From the NCBI GenBank assembly GCA_027622375.1, contig JAQCAB010000013.1, positions 1 through 43,765 on the forward strand: a stretch of DNA of 43,765 nucleotides, read 5' to 3'. The position numbers and the translations under genes were made by a program. Of this stretch, positions 7,244 to 16,397 are shown piece by piece. The notes below the pieces were generated by a model, which had not been told where the DNA came from, made no database searches, and saw nothing but the letters and a program-made list of their open reading frames with translations. Source of the stretch: Bacteroidota bacterium. Its GTDB lineage: Bacteria; Bacteroidota; Ignavibacteria; UBA10030; UBA8401. Each line of letters opens with the position of its first letter. Positions within the stretch are counted from its first letter, which is position 1.

Positions 7244-9253
7244 ATGAGTTCAATTTTATCGAACGATCAATTATTAAATGCATATCGTGTAATGCTTCTA
7301 TCAAGATTAATTGATGAAAAAGAAATGATTTTGTTGAAGCAAGGGAAAATATTTTTTCATATTAGCGGTCCTGGTCACGAAGCATGCCAAGTTGCAATTG
7401 CAATGGCAATGAAGCCTGGTCACGATTGGGCTTATCCTTATTATAGAGATTTGGCCTTCGCATTACAATTTGGTGTAACATCAAAAGAAATTTTGATGGA
7501 AAATATGAATCGAGCAACTGGCCCAAGTTCAAAAGGGCGTCAAATGCCATCTCATTATGGAAATAAAAATTTAAGAATCGTTGCACAATCAAGTCCAACT
7601 GGAACACAATATTTGCAAGCAGTTGGAACAGCAATGGGAATTCAAAAAGCAAAATCAAATGAAGTGGTTTATGTTTCATCTGGTGAAGGTGCAACAAGCG
7701 AAGGTGAATTTGCAGAAGCTGTTGGTTGGGCAAGTCGTGCAAAATTTCCGGTTATTTTTATGGTGCAGAATAATAAATATGCAATTTCAGTTCCTTTAAA
7801 AGATCAAGTTGCTGGTGGTTCAGTTTCAAAACTTTATTCTAATTTTCCAAATTTAAAATGTATTAAATATGATGGAACCGATTTTAATGAGTCGTATAAA
7901 ATTTCAAAAGAAGTAGTTGATTATGTTCGTTCTGGTAAGGGCCCAGCTTTAATGGAAGCTGATGTTGTTAGATTATTTCCTCACTCATCAAGCGATGATC
8001 AAAAAAAATATCGTGCTGAAGCAGAATTAACAGAAGAGAAAAAAAGAGATCCAATACAGTTATTAAAAAATTATCTGATTGAAAATAAAATTTTAAACGA
8101 TGCAGAATTAGATAAAATTTATTCTGAAATAAAATCAAGTGTAGATAATGATGCTGATTATGCCGAATCAAAGCCATTGCCTGATCCATCAACTGTAATG
8201 CGAAATATTTATTCTGAAAATATTATAGTTCCAAAAAATAATTTTGTTGAACCTGAACATTCAGGCAAATCAGTTGTTTTGGTTGATGCAATAAATCACG
8301 CATTGCACGAAGAGATGCAAAAAAATAAAAAAATTATTGTTTATGGCGAAGATGTTGAAGATGGAAAAGGTGGAGTTTTTACTGCAACAAAAGGTTTGTC
8401 AACTAAATTTGGGACTGAACGAGTTTTTAATTCTCCAATTGCAGAGGCAAGTATAGTTGGCACTGCTGTTGGATTATCTGTTCGCGGATTTAAACCTGTT
8501 GTCGAAATTCAATTTGGAGATTACATTTGGCCATCATTCATGCAATTTAAAGATGAAGTAGTTTGTCTTCGTTACAGAAGTGATGGAGATTTTTCTTGTC
8601 CGATGGTTGTGCGTGTTGCAGTTGGTGGGTATATTCGCGGAGGATTATACCATAGTCAATGCATTGAATCAATTTTTGCGCACTTGCCTGGTTTGTGGAT
8701 TGCTTTTCCATCAAACGCTGCAGATGCAAAAGGGTTATTAAAAACTGCAATGCGTGAAGAAAATCCTATTTTATTTTGCGAACATAAAGGTTTGTATCGT
8801 CAACAATTTGCAGCATCACCAGAACCGGATGAAAATTATTGTTTACCATTTGGTCTCGCAAAAATAAAAAAAGAAGGAACTGATCTTACAATTATTACTT
8901 ATGGATATTTAGTCCAGCGTTCTTTAGAAGCTGCACGCAAAATGGAAGCTGAAGGAATCAGTTGCGAAGTAATTGATTTGCGAACAATAATTCCTTGGGA
9001 TAAAGAAACTGTTCTAAATTCTGTAAAAAAAACTGGCAAAGTTTTAATTGCTCATGAAGATTCAAAAACAGCCGGCTTTGGCGCAGAAATTTCTGCAACA
9101 ATTTCTGAAGAATGTTTCCGATATCTCGATGCTCCAATTACTAGAGTTGCTGCAATTGATTCACCAGTTCCATTTGCACCAATTTTAGAAGATGTCGCTC
9201 TCCCACAAGAAAGAAATATTATTGAAGCAATTCAAAAGTTGGTTCAGTATTAA
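7244..9253 (+). CDS. 2-oxoacid dehydrogenase E1, alpha and beta subunits fused (branched-chain type)
   Basis: A 669-residue thiamine-diphosphate enzyme in which the alpha and beta chains are joined. Residues 1-320 are the alpha part, with the ThDP motif starting GEG at 147-149 (usually GDG) and ending QNNKYAIS near 175-182. After a linker near 320-345 comes the beta part (YGEDVEDGKGGVF, FNSPIAEASIVGTAVG, GGYIRGGLYHSQ, DLRTIIPWD). This fused layout is known in Bacteroidota, usually named 2-oxoisovalerate dehydrogenase E1. It should decarboxylate branched-chain 2-oxoacids and acylate the lipoyl group of the next gene's E2. Substrate is inferred from layout, not proven. The fusion is real: the frame is open with no frameshift sign at the junction. 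Confidence 0.88.
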   Translation: MSSILSNDQLLNAYRVMLLSRLIDEKEMILLKQGKIFFHISGPGHEACQVAIAMAMKPGHDWAYPYYRDLAFALQFGVTSKEILMENMNRATGPSSKGRQMPSHYGNKNLRIVAQSSPTGTQYLQAVGTAMGIQKAKSNEVVYVSSGEGATSEGEFAEAVGWASRAKFPVIFMVQNNKYAISVPLKDQVAGGSVSKLYSNFPNLKCIKYDGTDFNESYKISKEVVDYVRSGKGPALMEADVVRLFPHSSSDDQKKYRAEAELTEEKKRDPIQLLKNYLIENKILNDAELDKIYSEIKSSVDNDADYAESKPLPDPSTVMRNIYSENIIVPKNNFVEPEHSGKSVVLVDAINHALHEEMQKNKKIIVYGEDVEDGKGGVFTATKGLSTKFGTERVFNSPIAEASIVGTAVGLSVRGFKPVVEIQFGDYIWPSFMQFKDEVVCLRYRSDGDFSCPMVVRVAVGGYIRGGLYHSQCIESIFAHLPGLWIAFPSNAADAKGLLKTAMREENPILFCEHKGLYRQQFAASPEPDENYCLPFGLAKIKKEGTDLTIITYGYLVQRSLEAARKMEAEGISCEVIDLRTIIPWDKETVLNSVKKTGKVLIAHEDSKTAGFGAEISATISEECFRYLDAPITRVAAIDSPVPFAPILEDVALPQERNIIEAIQKLVQY

Positions 9254-9282
9254 TTTATAAATTTGTAAATTGAAAAACTTTT

Positions 9283-10503
9283 ATGGCTATAATTGAAGTT
9301 AAAATGCCCCAAATGGGCGAAAGTATTACCGAAGGAACAATCACAAAGTGGTATAAAAAAATTGGTGATAAAATAAATAAAGATGAAACTTTATTAGAAA
9401 TTAGTACAGATAAAGTTGATTCTGAAATCCCTTCTCCTGCTGCCGGAATTCTTGCAGAAATTATTGTTCAAGAACAAACAACCGTTCCAGTCCACACAGT
9501 TATTGCAAAAATTAATTCTGAATCATCAGTAGTAATTGAAAAAACTGCAACAGTTACAACTCCACAAGTTGAGATAAAACAAACAACTTCACAACCTGAA
9601 ATAAAAATTAATCAAACAAAAACAGAAAAAATTAATTCCGATAAATTCTTTTCGCCACTTGTAATAAATATTGCTCGTGATGAGGGAATCTCTTTAAGTG
9701 AATTGGAAACTATTGTTGGAACTGGTGGTGGTGGAAGAGTTTCAAAAAATGATGTTTTAAATTATTCTAATGAAAAGAAAAAAAGTAAATCATCTTCAGC
9801 AATTTCAGGAAATAATGAAGTTGTTAAAATGGATAATATGCGCAAATTAATTGCCGAGCATATGGTCAGGAGCGTTCATACTTCTGCACATGTTGGTTCT
9901 GTAACAGAAGCGGATGTAACTTCAATGGTTGAATATCGCGAAAAAAATAAATCTAATTTTGAAAAACAAAATGGATTTAAATTAACTTTAACTCCTTTCT
10001 TTTTGGAGGTTGTTGCAAAAAGTTTAAAAGATTTTCCTTATTTAAATTCTTCAATTGAAGGTGATAATATAATTTTACACAACGATGTAAATATTGGAGT
10101 TGCTGTCGCGCTTGAAAGTGGATTGATTGTACCTGTTATAAAAAATGCTGATAAAAAAAGTTTGAGTGAACTTGCAAAAACTGGAAATGATTTGGCAACT
10201 CGCGCAAGAAGTAAAAAATTATTACCAGATGAAGTTCAACAAGGAACTTTTACAGTTACAAATCCAGGAATTTTTGGAAATCTTTATGGATTCCCAATAA
10301 TTAATCAACCACAAGTTGCAATACTTGGTATTGGTGCTGTAAAAAAACGAGCTGTAATTATTAATGATGAAATTAAAATTCGTTCAATGGTTTATATTTC
10401 GATGTCTTATGACCACAGAATAATTGATGGTGCGCTTGGCGGACAATTTTTGCAACGTGTTGTTGAGTACTTAGAAAATTTTAATTCTTCGAGAAATATT
10501 TAA
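9283..10503 (+). CDS. Dihydrolipoamide acyltransferase E2 of the fused-E1 complex
   Basis: A 406-residue E2. The N-terminal lipoyl domain ([13 protein letters not shown]; lipoylated K44 in STDKVDSE) is followed by a Thr/Gln/Lys-rich linker (near 88-120). Next is a peripheral-subunit-binding domain ([15 protein letters not shown] to [11 protein letters not shown], about 122-161), then the acyltransferase core ending with the catalytic SYDHRIIDG. It forms the cubic or dodecahedral core and transfers the acyl group from lipoyl to CoA. The DKVDSE type of lipoyl motif occurs in branched-chain and 2-oxoglutarate E2 proteins; the fused E1 upstream favours branched-chain. Its TAA overlaps the lipA ATG by one base (TAATG), so translation is coupled. 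Confidence 0.9.
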   Translation: MAIIEVKMPQMGESITEGTITKWYKKIGDKINKDETLLEISTDKVDSEIPSPAAGILAEIIVQEQTTVPVHTVIAKINSESSVVIEKTATVTTPQVEIKQTTSQPEIKINQTKTEKINSDKFFSPLVINIARDEGISLSELETIVGTGGGGRVSKNDVLNYSNEKKKSKSSSAISGNNEVVKMDNMRKLIAEHMVRSVHTSAHVGSVTEADVTSMVEYREKNKSNFEKQNGFKLTLTPFFLEVVAKSLKDFPYLNSSIEGDNIILHNDVNIGVAVALESGLIVPVIKNADKKSLSELAKTGNDLATRARSKKLLPDEVQQGTFTVTNPGIFGNLYGFPIINQPQVAILGIGAVKKRAVIINDEIKIRSMVYISMSYDHRIIDGALGGQFLQRVVEYLENFNSSRNI

Positions 10504-11387
10504 TGGAATTTGTAATTCAAGAAATTCCTGTTGAACAGGAACCCAAATTAATTAATCGCAAACCAGAATGGCTTAAAGCAAAATTACCAGCTGGTGAAAA
10601 TTATTTCAGAATTAAAGAATTACTCAAAGAAAATAATCTTCATACAGTTTGCGAAGAAGCGCGTTGCCCGAATATTGGTGAATGTTGGAATTTGGGAACT
10701 GCAACTTTTATGATTCTTGGTGATACTTGCACTCGAAGTTGTGGATTTTGTGCGGTAAAAACTGGAAGTATGGGTTTTGTTGATGAAGATGAACCAAGAC
10801 GCGTTGCAGAAACAATTTCAAAAATGAATTTGCGGCACGTTGTTATCACTTCTGTAAATAGAGATGAGTTGGTTGATGGAGGCGCGCATATTTTTGCGAA
10901 CACAATTTATGAAATCAGAAAGCGAGATAATTTTTGCAAGATTGAAGTTTTAATTCCAGATTTTTTAGGAAGTGAAATTGCTTTAAATATTGTTCTTGAT
11001 TCTCAACCAGATATTTTAAATCATAATATCGAAACTGTTCCAAGATTATATAGAAGAGTTCGTCCGCAAGCGCATTTTCATCGGTCGCTTGAGGTTTTAT
11101 TTCGTGCAAAAGAGCGTGGCTTCAAAACTAAATCTGGAATTATGGTTGGTCTTGGAGAATCAATTGAAGAAGTTTTAAACACAATGACTGATTTACAAGC
11201 TGTTAATTGTGATATATTAACGATCGGACAATACTTACAACCAACTAAAGAACATTTGCCTGTTGAAAGATTTGTTCATCCAACTGAATTTGAATTTTTG
11301 AAATCAGAAGGATTAAACATGGGCTTCAAACATATTGAGTCTGGTCCACTTGTTAGAAGTTCATATCACGCTGCAGATCAAATTTAA
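10503..11387 (+). CDS. lipA: Lipoyl synthase (radical SAM)
   Basis: A 294-residue radical-SAM enzyme that inserts two sulfurs into octanoyl groups on lipoyl domains. The auxiliary cluster ligands are C50, C55 and C61 in [12 protein letters not shown]. The radical-SAM cluster is C76, C80 and C83 in CTRSCGFC. The C-terminal RSSY motif (near residues 285-288), whose serine binds the auxiliary cluster, is present. Length fits the family. It sits inside the dehydrogenase run, after one E2 and before pdhA, with a one-base overlap with the upstream stop. Together with lipB this makes lipoylation part of the same transcription unit as its substrates. Confidence 0.96.
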   Translation: MEFVIQEIPVEQEPKLINRKPEWLKAKLPAGENYFRIKELLKENNLHTVCEEARCPNIGECWNLGTATFMILGDTCTRSCGFCAVKTGSMGFVDEDEPRRVAETISKMNLRHVVITSVNRDELVDGGAHIFANTIYEIRKRDNFCKIEVLIPDFLGSEIALNIVLDSQPDILNHNIETVPRLYRRVRPQAHFHRSLEVLFRAKERGFKTKSGIMVGLGESIEEVLNTMTDLQAVNCDILTIGQYLQPTKEHLPVERFVHPTEFEFLKSEGLNMGFKHIESGPLVRSSYHAADQI

Positions 11388-11404
11388 TTTTTTTCAAAAA
11401 TATT

Positions 11405-12427
11405 TTGGAATCTCAAACACTAAAAAATAAGCAATCTGAATTAGAGCAATCTAAAAACAAATTTTTAGATTTATCAAATGATCAACTAATTGAGATGTAT
11501 AAAAAGATGTTGCTCATTCGCAGGTTTGAAGAACGATGCGCCCAAGAATATGGCAAAGGAAAAATTGCGGGCTTTTGTCATCTTTATATTGGACAAGAAG
11601 CAGTTGCTGTTGGAACAATCCAAGCATTAAATAAAGAAGATTATATTTATGCTTCATATCGCGATCATGGCCAAGCATTAGCGCGAGGATTGGATCCAAA
11701 AAAAATAATGGCTGAGTTATTTGGAAAATTTACTGGCACTACAAAAGGGGTTGGTGGCTCAATGCATTTAATTGATGCTGATAAAAATTTTATGGGAGGT
11801 TATGGAATTGTTGGTGGACATATTCCACTTGCAGCAGGAGCAGCTTTTACTGCAAAATATAAAACAACTGGTGGAGTTGCAGTTTGTTATTTTGGTGAGG
11901 CAGCAATTAATCAAGGAATATTTTTTGAAACTTTGAATATGGCGCAAATATGGAAGTTGCCTGTAATTTTTATAATTGAAAATAATAGATATGGGATGGG
12001 AACATCTATTAAAAGAGTTTTTGCCGGAGAAAAATTATACGATACAGCAAATTATTTGGATATGAATCGGAATTCTTTTAATGGAATGGATGTCCTCGAT
12101 TCTTATAATGTAATGAAGTCGGCTGTTGAACTTGCACGGAAAAAATCTTTACCAACACTTTTAGAAGCGCAAACTTATAGATTCCGTGGGCATTCAATGT
12201 CGGACCCGGCAACTTACAGAACAAAAGAAGAAGTTGAACTTGAAAAAGGAAATGATCCAATTTCAATTTTTTTAAATCAACTTTTGGAAAATAAAGTTAC
12301 TACTCAAAATAATTTAGATGAAATCGAAATTGAAATTAAAAAAATTGTTGCTGATAGTGTTGAGTTTGCCGAAAATAGCGAACAACCTCCAATTGAATTT
12401 TTAACTGAAAACGTTTACACTGATTAA
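11405..12427 (+). CDS. pdhA: Pyruvate dehydrogenase E1 component, alpha subunit
   Basis: A 340-residue ThDP-dependent subunit. The conserved start of the family fold, LSNDQLIEMYKKMLLIRRFEE, begins near residue 23. Further motifs are FCHLYIGQEAVAVG, SYRDHGQALARG, GVGGSMHL, and the ThDP loop YFGEAAINQG (162-171) to ENNRYGMGTS (192-201). RFRGHSMSDPATYR is the phosphorylation-loop region in other PDH enzymes. The start is TTG at 11405, 17 nt after lipA; the next in-frame ATG (residue 31) would remove conserved sequence. The ThDP loop reads GE rather than the usual GD. With pdhB and pdhC it forms the pyruvate dehydrogenase complex making acetyl-CoA. Confidence 0.92.
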   Translation: MESQTLKNKQSELEQSKNKFLDLSNDQLIEMYKKMLLIRRFEERCAQEYGKGKIAGFCHLYIGQEAVAVGTIQALNKEDYIYASYRDHGQALARGLDPKKIMAELFGKFTGTTKGVGGSMHLIDADKNFMGGYGIVGGHIPLAAGAAFTAKYKTTGGVAVCYFGEAAINQGIFFETLNMAQIWKLPVIFIIENNRYGMGTSIKRVFAGEKLYDTANYLDMNRNSFNGMDVLDSYNVMKSAVELARKKSLPTLLEAQTYRFRGHSMSDPATYRTKEEVELEKGNDPISIFLNQLLENKVTTQNNLDEIEIEIKKIVADSVEFAENSEQPPIEFLTENVYTD

Positions 12428-12428
12428 A

Positions 12429-13409
12429 ATGACTCAACAATTACAAATAAGAGAAGCTTTAAATCAAGCCATGTGCGAAGAAATGGAACGTGACCAGAAT
12501 GTTTTTTTAATGGGTGAGGAAGTTGCTCAATATAATGGAGCGTATAAAGTTACTCAGGGGATGTTAAAAAAATTTGGATCTAAACGAGTAATTGATACTC
12601 CAATTTCAGAAGCTGGTTTTACTGGAATCGGAATTGGCGCAGCAATGACTGGTTTGCGTCCAATTGTAGAAATTATGACTTGGAATTTTGCAATTCTTGC
12701 ATTCGATCAAATTTTTAATAATGCAGCAAAATTAAGATACATGTCGGGTGGTCAATTTAAATGTCCAATTGTAGTTCGCGCACCAAATGGTCCAGCGCAT
12801 ATGCTCGGAAGTCAACACTCTCAAGCTTTGGAATCTATGTTAGTTCATGTTCCAGGTTTAAAAGTTGTAACTTGTTCAACAGCGTACGATGCAAAAGGAT
12901 TATTAAAATCTGCAATTAGAGATGATAATCCAGTTATGTTTTTAGAAAGTGAATTGATGTACAGTGTTAAAGGTGATGTTCCAAATGATGATTACACAAT
13001 TCCACTTGGTGTTGGTGATATTAAAAGAGAAGGGCGAGATATTACAATTGTTGCATGGACAAAAATGATTCCATTATCTTTAAAAGCTGCCGAGCAACTT
13101 TCGCTTGATGGAATTGAATGCGAAGTAATTGATCCGAGAACTTTACGTCCACTTGATGAAGATTTAATTTTTGATTCTGTAAAAAAAACAAATCATCTTT
13201 TAATTGTGGAAGATTCATGGCCATTTGCAAGTGTTGGTTCAGAAATTGCAAAGCGTGTTTCCACAAATATTTTTGATTATTTGGATGCACCAATTGTAAA
13301 TATTAATGCTGCTGATGTTCCGATGCCTTACGCAGAAAATTTAGAAAACGAAGCAATTCCATCTGTAGAAAAAATAATTGAAGAAGTTAAAAATATTTTA
13401 AATAGATAA
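12429..13409 (+). CDS. pdhB: Pyruvate dehydrogenase E1 component, beta subunit
   Basis: A 326-residue transketolase-like subunit. Visible family motifs are FLMGEEVAQYNGAYKVTQGM, RVIDTPISEAGFTGIGIGAA, RPIVEIMTWNF, the potassium-site region, HSQALESMLVHVPGLKVV, and the C-terminal EVIDPRTLRPLD and VEDSWPFASVG. It completes the E1 heterotetramer with the upstream pdhA, whose stop is 1 nt before this ATG, indicating translational coupling. It is clearly a separate paralog of the beta half of the fused E1 gene. pdhC begins 6 nt after its stop. Confidence 0.95.
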   Translation: MTQQLQIREALNQAMCEEMERDQNVFLMGEEVAQYNGAYKVTQGMLKKFGSKRVIDTPISEAGFTGIGIGAAMTGLRPIVEIMTWNFAILAFDQIFNNAAKLRYMSGGQFKCPIVVRAPNGPAHMLGSQHSQALESMLVHVPGLKVVTCSTAYDAKGLLKSAIRDDNPVMFLESELMYSVKGDVPNDDYTIPLGVGDIKREGRDITIVAWTKMIPLSLKAAEQLSLDGIECEVIDPRTLRPLDEDLIFDSVKKTNHLLIVEDSWPFASVGSEIAKRVSTNIFDYLDAPIVNINAADVPMPYAENLENEAIPSVEKIIEEVKNILNR

Positions 13410-13415
13410 AATTTT

Positions 13416-14600
13416 ATGGCAACTAGAATTGACATGCCCAAATTAAGCGACACAATGGATGAAGGAATTATTCTGAAGTGGCGTAAAAATGAAGGTGAAG
13501 AAGTTAAGCAAGGAGAAATTATTGCTGATGTCCAATCGGATAAAGCTGATATGGAACTCGAAGCATATGAAAGTGGTATAATTTTAAAATTATTTGCAAA
13601 AGAAAAAGAAGCAGTAAAAGTTGGAGCGCCACTTGTTATTATTGGTTCAAAAGGAGAAGATATTTCTGAGTTACTTTCAACTGAACCAAAAAAAGTTGAA
13701 AAACAAAAATCTATAACTCAAGAAAAAGTAAAGACCTCTAAACCTATTATTTCTAAAAAATTTTCAACAGATAGTAGAATTAAAGCATCACCACTTGCAA
13801 AAAAAATTGCTGAACAAAAAGGAGTTGCGCTAGGAAGAGTTATCGGTACTGGACCTTTTGGGAGAATTGTAAAACAAGATGTTGAAAATATTTCTCTTCT
13901 TTCAAATTTAAAATATTCAAGTGAAGATGTTGAAGTTGTTCCAGTTACAATGATGCGAAAAACAATTGCACGCAGACTTTCGGCAAGTAAAACTATTGCT
14001 CCACATTTTTATGTTACCTCTGAAATTAAAATGATGAAAGCTTCAAAGTTTAGAGATGATTTAATTTCAAAATTAAATTTTAAAATTAGCTTCAATGATA
14101 TAATTGTAAAATCAGTTTCACTTGCATTACAAAAACATTCTGAAGTAAATTCCTCATGGGATTATGATTCAATTTTAATCCATAAAAAAATTAATATTGG
14201 AATTGCAGTTGCAACTGATGATGGATTAACAACTCCAATTATTAAAAATGCAAATCAAAAATCTATTTTAGAAATATCTACAGAGATAAAAGAATTAGCA
14301 CAAAAAGCTAGAGAGCGAAAACTAAAACCTGAAGAATATCAGGGAAGCACTTTTACAATTAGTAATTTAGGAATGTTTGATGTAGAAAATTTTACTGCAA
14401 TTATTAATCCACCAGAATCAGCAATACTTGCAATTGGCTCAATAATTGAAAAACCAATTGTTGAAAATGGACAAATGATAATTGGTAAAACTATGAAAAT
14501 TACACTTTCAAGTGATCACAGAGTGATTGATGGTGTAGTTGCTGGCAAGTTTTTGCAAACATTGAAGCAAATTTTGGAAAACCCGAAAGAGTTAAATTAA
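13416..14600 (+). CDS. pdhC: Dihydrolipoamide acetyltransferase, E2 of pyruvate dehydrogenase
   Basis: A 394-residue E2 with one lipoyl domain (MPKLSDTMDEGIILKW; lipoylated K43 in QSDKADME), a Lys/Ser/Pro-rich linker, and a subunit-binding domain (KASPLAKKIAEQKGV to GRIVKQDVENI). The acyltransferase core has the catalytic SSDHRVIDG close to the C-terminus. The SDTM and DKADME forms are typical of pyruvate-specific E2, unlike the ESIT and DKVDSE forms in the other E2 of this window. It ends the superoperon. No hairpin terminator is visible in the 44 nt before the rplM promoter. Confidence 0.94.
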   Translation: MATRIDMPKLSDTMDEGIILKWRKNEGEEVKQGEIIADVQSDKADMELEAYESGIILKLFAKEKEAVKVGAPLVIIGSKGEDISELLSTEPKKVEKQKSITQEKVKTSKPIISKKFSTDSRIKASPLAKKIAEQKGVALGRVIGTGPFGRIVKQDVENISLLSNLKYSSEDVEVVPVTMMRKTIARRLSASKTIAPHFYVTSEIKMMKASKFRDDLISKLNFKISFNDIIVKSVSLALQKHSEVNSSWDYDSILIHKKINIGIAVATDDGLTTPIIKNANQKSILEISTEIKELAQKARERKLKPEEYQGSTFTISNLGMFDVENFTAIINPPESAILAIGSIIEKPIVENGQMIIGKTMKITLSSDHRVIDGVVAGKFLQTLKQILENPKELN

Positions 14601-14620
14601 TTTAATTTTAATAAATAATC

Positions 14621-14652
14621 CTTGTAAAAAAATAAAAAGAATGCTATTTTTG
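14621..14652 (+). promoter_or_regulatory. Bacteroidota-type promoter for rplM
   Basis: CTTG at 14621-14624, a 20-nt spacer, then TATTTTTG at 14645-14652. This matches the Bacteroidota housekeeping pattern TTTG-N19 to N21-TAnnTTTG except for one base in the -33 box. It lies in the only gap between pdhC and rplM and leaves a leader of about 22 nt. Confidence 0.65.
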
Positions 14653-14678
14653 TCCTGCTTTTTTAAGGGCAATAAATT

Positions 14679-15119
14679 ATGTTAAAAGAAAAAACTACAA
14701 AATATTTTAAAGAAACTGATATCATAAAGAAATGGTATTTAGTTGACGCTTCAGGTAAAACTGTCGGAAGATTTGCATCAAAAGTGGCACATTTATTAAG
14801 AGGGAAACATAAACCAACTTTTACACCAAATGTTGATTGCGGAGATTATGTTGTTATTATAAATGCTGACAAAATAAAATTTACAGGCAAACGAACAGAA
14901 CAAAAAAAATATTTCCGAAATACTGGATATCCTGGTGGAGCTATTTTTGAAAAATTTACTGAATTAATTAAAGATCATCCTGAACGAGTTCTTGAATATG
15001 CAGTTCATGGAATGATTCCAAAAAATAGACTTGGTAAAGAAATTATCAAAAAATTAAAAGTATATGCTGGCTCTGAGCATCCACATGCACCACAGACTCC
15101 AGAATCAATTAAATTGTAA
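14679..15119 (+). CDS. rplM: 50S ribosomal protein uL13
   Basis: A 146-residue ribosomal protein with the L13 motifs [38 protein letters not shown], and [13 protein letters not shown] near the end. It begins the usual rplM-rpsI pair and is followed by rpsI after 11 nt. Its own promoter is visible upstream. The leader contains a weak AAGGG about 11 nt before the ATG, too far to be a good SD. An N-terminal extension of about ten residues before the conserved start is usual in this group. Confidence 0.97.
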   Translation: MLKEKTTKYFKETDIIKKWYLVDASGKTVGRFASKVAHLLRGKHKPTFTPNVDCGDYVVIINADKIKFTGKRTEQKKYFRNTGYPGGAIFEKFTELIKDHPERVLEYAVHGMIPKNRLGKEIIKKLKVYAGSEHPHAPQTPESIKL

Positions 15120-15130
15120 AAATTTATTTT

Positions 15131-15526
15131 ATGCAAACTGAACAAATAATTAATAAAGTTGGTAGACGTAAAACTGCAGTAGCGAGAGTTTATTTATCCT
15201 TAGGTGACGGAAAAATTACAGTAAATCAAAAACCTGTTGATGAATTTTTTAAATATCCTGGATTAACAACAGTTGTAAAAAAACCATTTGTTGTAACTTC
15301 AACAATTGATAAATACGATGTCTTCGCAAGAGTTGAAGGTGGTGGACCAAGTGGACAAGCAGGCGCAGTTCAATTAGGAATTGCAAGAGCACTTGTTGAA
15401 ATGAATGATGAGTTTAAATCTGAATTAAGAAAAAACGAATTACTAACACGCGACTCGAGAATGGTTGAACGAAAAAAATACGGCCGTAAAAAAGCTCGTA
15501 AACGATTCCAATTCTCGAAACGATAA
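15131..15526 (+). CDS. rpsI: 30S ribosomal protein uS9
   Basis: A 131-residue protein with the S9 signatures [32 protein letters not shown] and the C-terminal [13 protein letters not shown] tail, which reaches the P-site tRNA. It pairs with rplM in the standard order. The 106-nt gap after it holds a large RNA hairpin before rpsB rather than a classical terminator. Confidence 0.97.
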   Translation: MQTEQIINKVGRRKTAVARVYLSLGDGKITVNQKPVDEFFKYPGLTTVVKKPFVVTSTIDKYDVFARVEGGGPSGQAGAVQLGIARALVEMNDEFKSELRKNELLTRDSRMVERKKYGRKKARKRFQFSKR

Positions 15527-15540
15527 TTTTATAATAAACA

Positions 15541-15604
15541 TATTCTCGGACAAATTTGGAAGTGCTTCCAATTTTGGAAGTCCCAAATTTGAATGAAGAG
15601 AATA
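15541..15604 (+). ncRNA. Folded 5' leader element of rpsB (candidate cis-regulatory RNA)
   Basis: Three nested perfect inverted repeats build one long imperfect hairpin. TATTCTC (15541-15547) pairs with GAGAATA (15598-15604). CAAATTTGG (15551-15559) pairs with CCAAATTTG (15583-15591). CTTCCAATTTTGGAAG (15565-15580) forms the tip. A competing fold, TTGGAAG/CTTCCAA (15557-15572), overlaps the tip. No U-tract follows, so it is not an intrinsic terminator. It ends 17 nt before the AAGGAG site of rpsB. I infer a leader that could bind a ribosomal protein such as S2; this is not demonstrated. Confidence 0.5.
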
Positions 15605-15621
15605 GAAGAAAAAAACTAAAA

Positions 15622-15627
15622 AAGGAG
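15622..15627 (+). promoter_or_regulatory. Shine-Dalgarno site of rpsB
   Basis: AAGGAG, 5 nt before the rpsB ATG (spacer TTATC). It is one of the few clear SD sites in the window and directly follows the folded leader, so occlusion by the structure could control rpsB translation. Confidence 0.7.
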
Positions 15628-15632
15628 TTATC

Positions 15633-16367
15633 ATGCCAAGAGTTACATTAGAACAGCTTATGAATGCAGGTGCCCATTTCGGTCACTTAGTTAGCCGTTG
15701 GAATCCAAAAATGAAACCATATATTTTTATGGAAAGAAATGGAATCCATTTAATCGATCTTAAAAAAACACAAACATTGCTTGAAGAAGCTGCAACTGCA
15801 ATTTCAAAAGTTGTTGCCGATGGGAAACGGATTTTATTTATCGGTACAAAAAAACAAGCTCGCGAAGTAATTGTTGAACAAGCTCAACGTGCTGGTGAAT
15901 TTTGGGTTTCGGAAAGATGGATGGGTGGAGCATTAACAAACTTTACAACAATTCGCAAAAGTGTTAAAAGATTTACCAATATCCAAAAAATGGAATTGGA
16001 TGGCACGTTTGATAAAATCACAAAAAAAGAAGCTTTACAATTAACTCGTGAAAAAGAAAAACTTCATCAAACTTTAGCCGGTGTTGTTGAAATGAATCGT
16101 TTGCCAGGTGCATTATTTGTTATTGATGTAAAAAAAGAAATTATTGCAATTAAAGAAGCAGCACGACTACGAATTCCCATTTTTGCAATTGTTGATACAA
16201 ATTGCGATACAGAAAATATCGATTATATAATTCCATCAAACGATGATGCTATTAAAGCGATTAACTTAATTACATCAGCAATTGCTGATGCCATAATTGA
16301 AGGTAAAGTTGCAGCAAAAGAAGTTTTAAATGAAGAACAAGTTAAGATTGAAGATAAAGCTTCCTAA
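15633..16367 (+). CDS. rpsB: 30S ribosomal protein uS2
   Basis: A 244-residue protein with the S2 motifs LMNAGAHFGHLVSRWNPKMK at the start, GIHLIDLKKTQTLL, SERWMGGALTNFTTI, and IPIFAIVDTNCD. It starts the conserved rpsB-tsf-pyrH-frr order seen in many bacteria. It has a clear SD and a structured leader, unlike most genes here, which hints at feedback control. The last 15 residues are a charged, variable tail. Confidence 0.97.
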   Translation: MPRVTLEQLMNAGAHFGHLVSRWNPKMKPYIFMERNGIHLIDLKKTQTLLEEAATAISKVVADGKRILFIGTKKQAREVIVEQAQRAGEFWVSERWMGGALTNFTTIRKSVKRFTNIQKMELDGTFDKITKKEALQLTREKEKLHQTLAGVVEMNRLPGALFVIDVKKEIIAIKEAARLRIPIFAIVDTNCDTENIDYIIPSNDDAIKAINLITSAIADAIIEGKVAAKEVLNEEQVKIEDKAS

Positions 16368-16397
16368 AATTAAAAATTATATTTCAGAAAATTGATA

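Noticed and set aside
7362-7742. 126-codon minus-strand open frame inside the fused E1 gene
   Set aside because: Composition is Leu/Gln/His rich, as expected from the antisense of an A/T-rich gene, and it lies wholly within conserved E1 sequence.
8190-8290. Possible frameshift or gene fusion artefact in the 669-residue E1
   Set aside because: The frame is continuous, both halves are complete, and fused alpha/beta E1 is known in this group.
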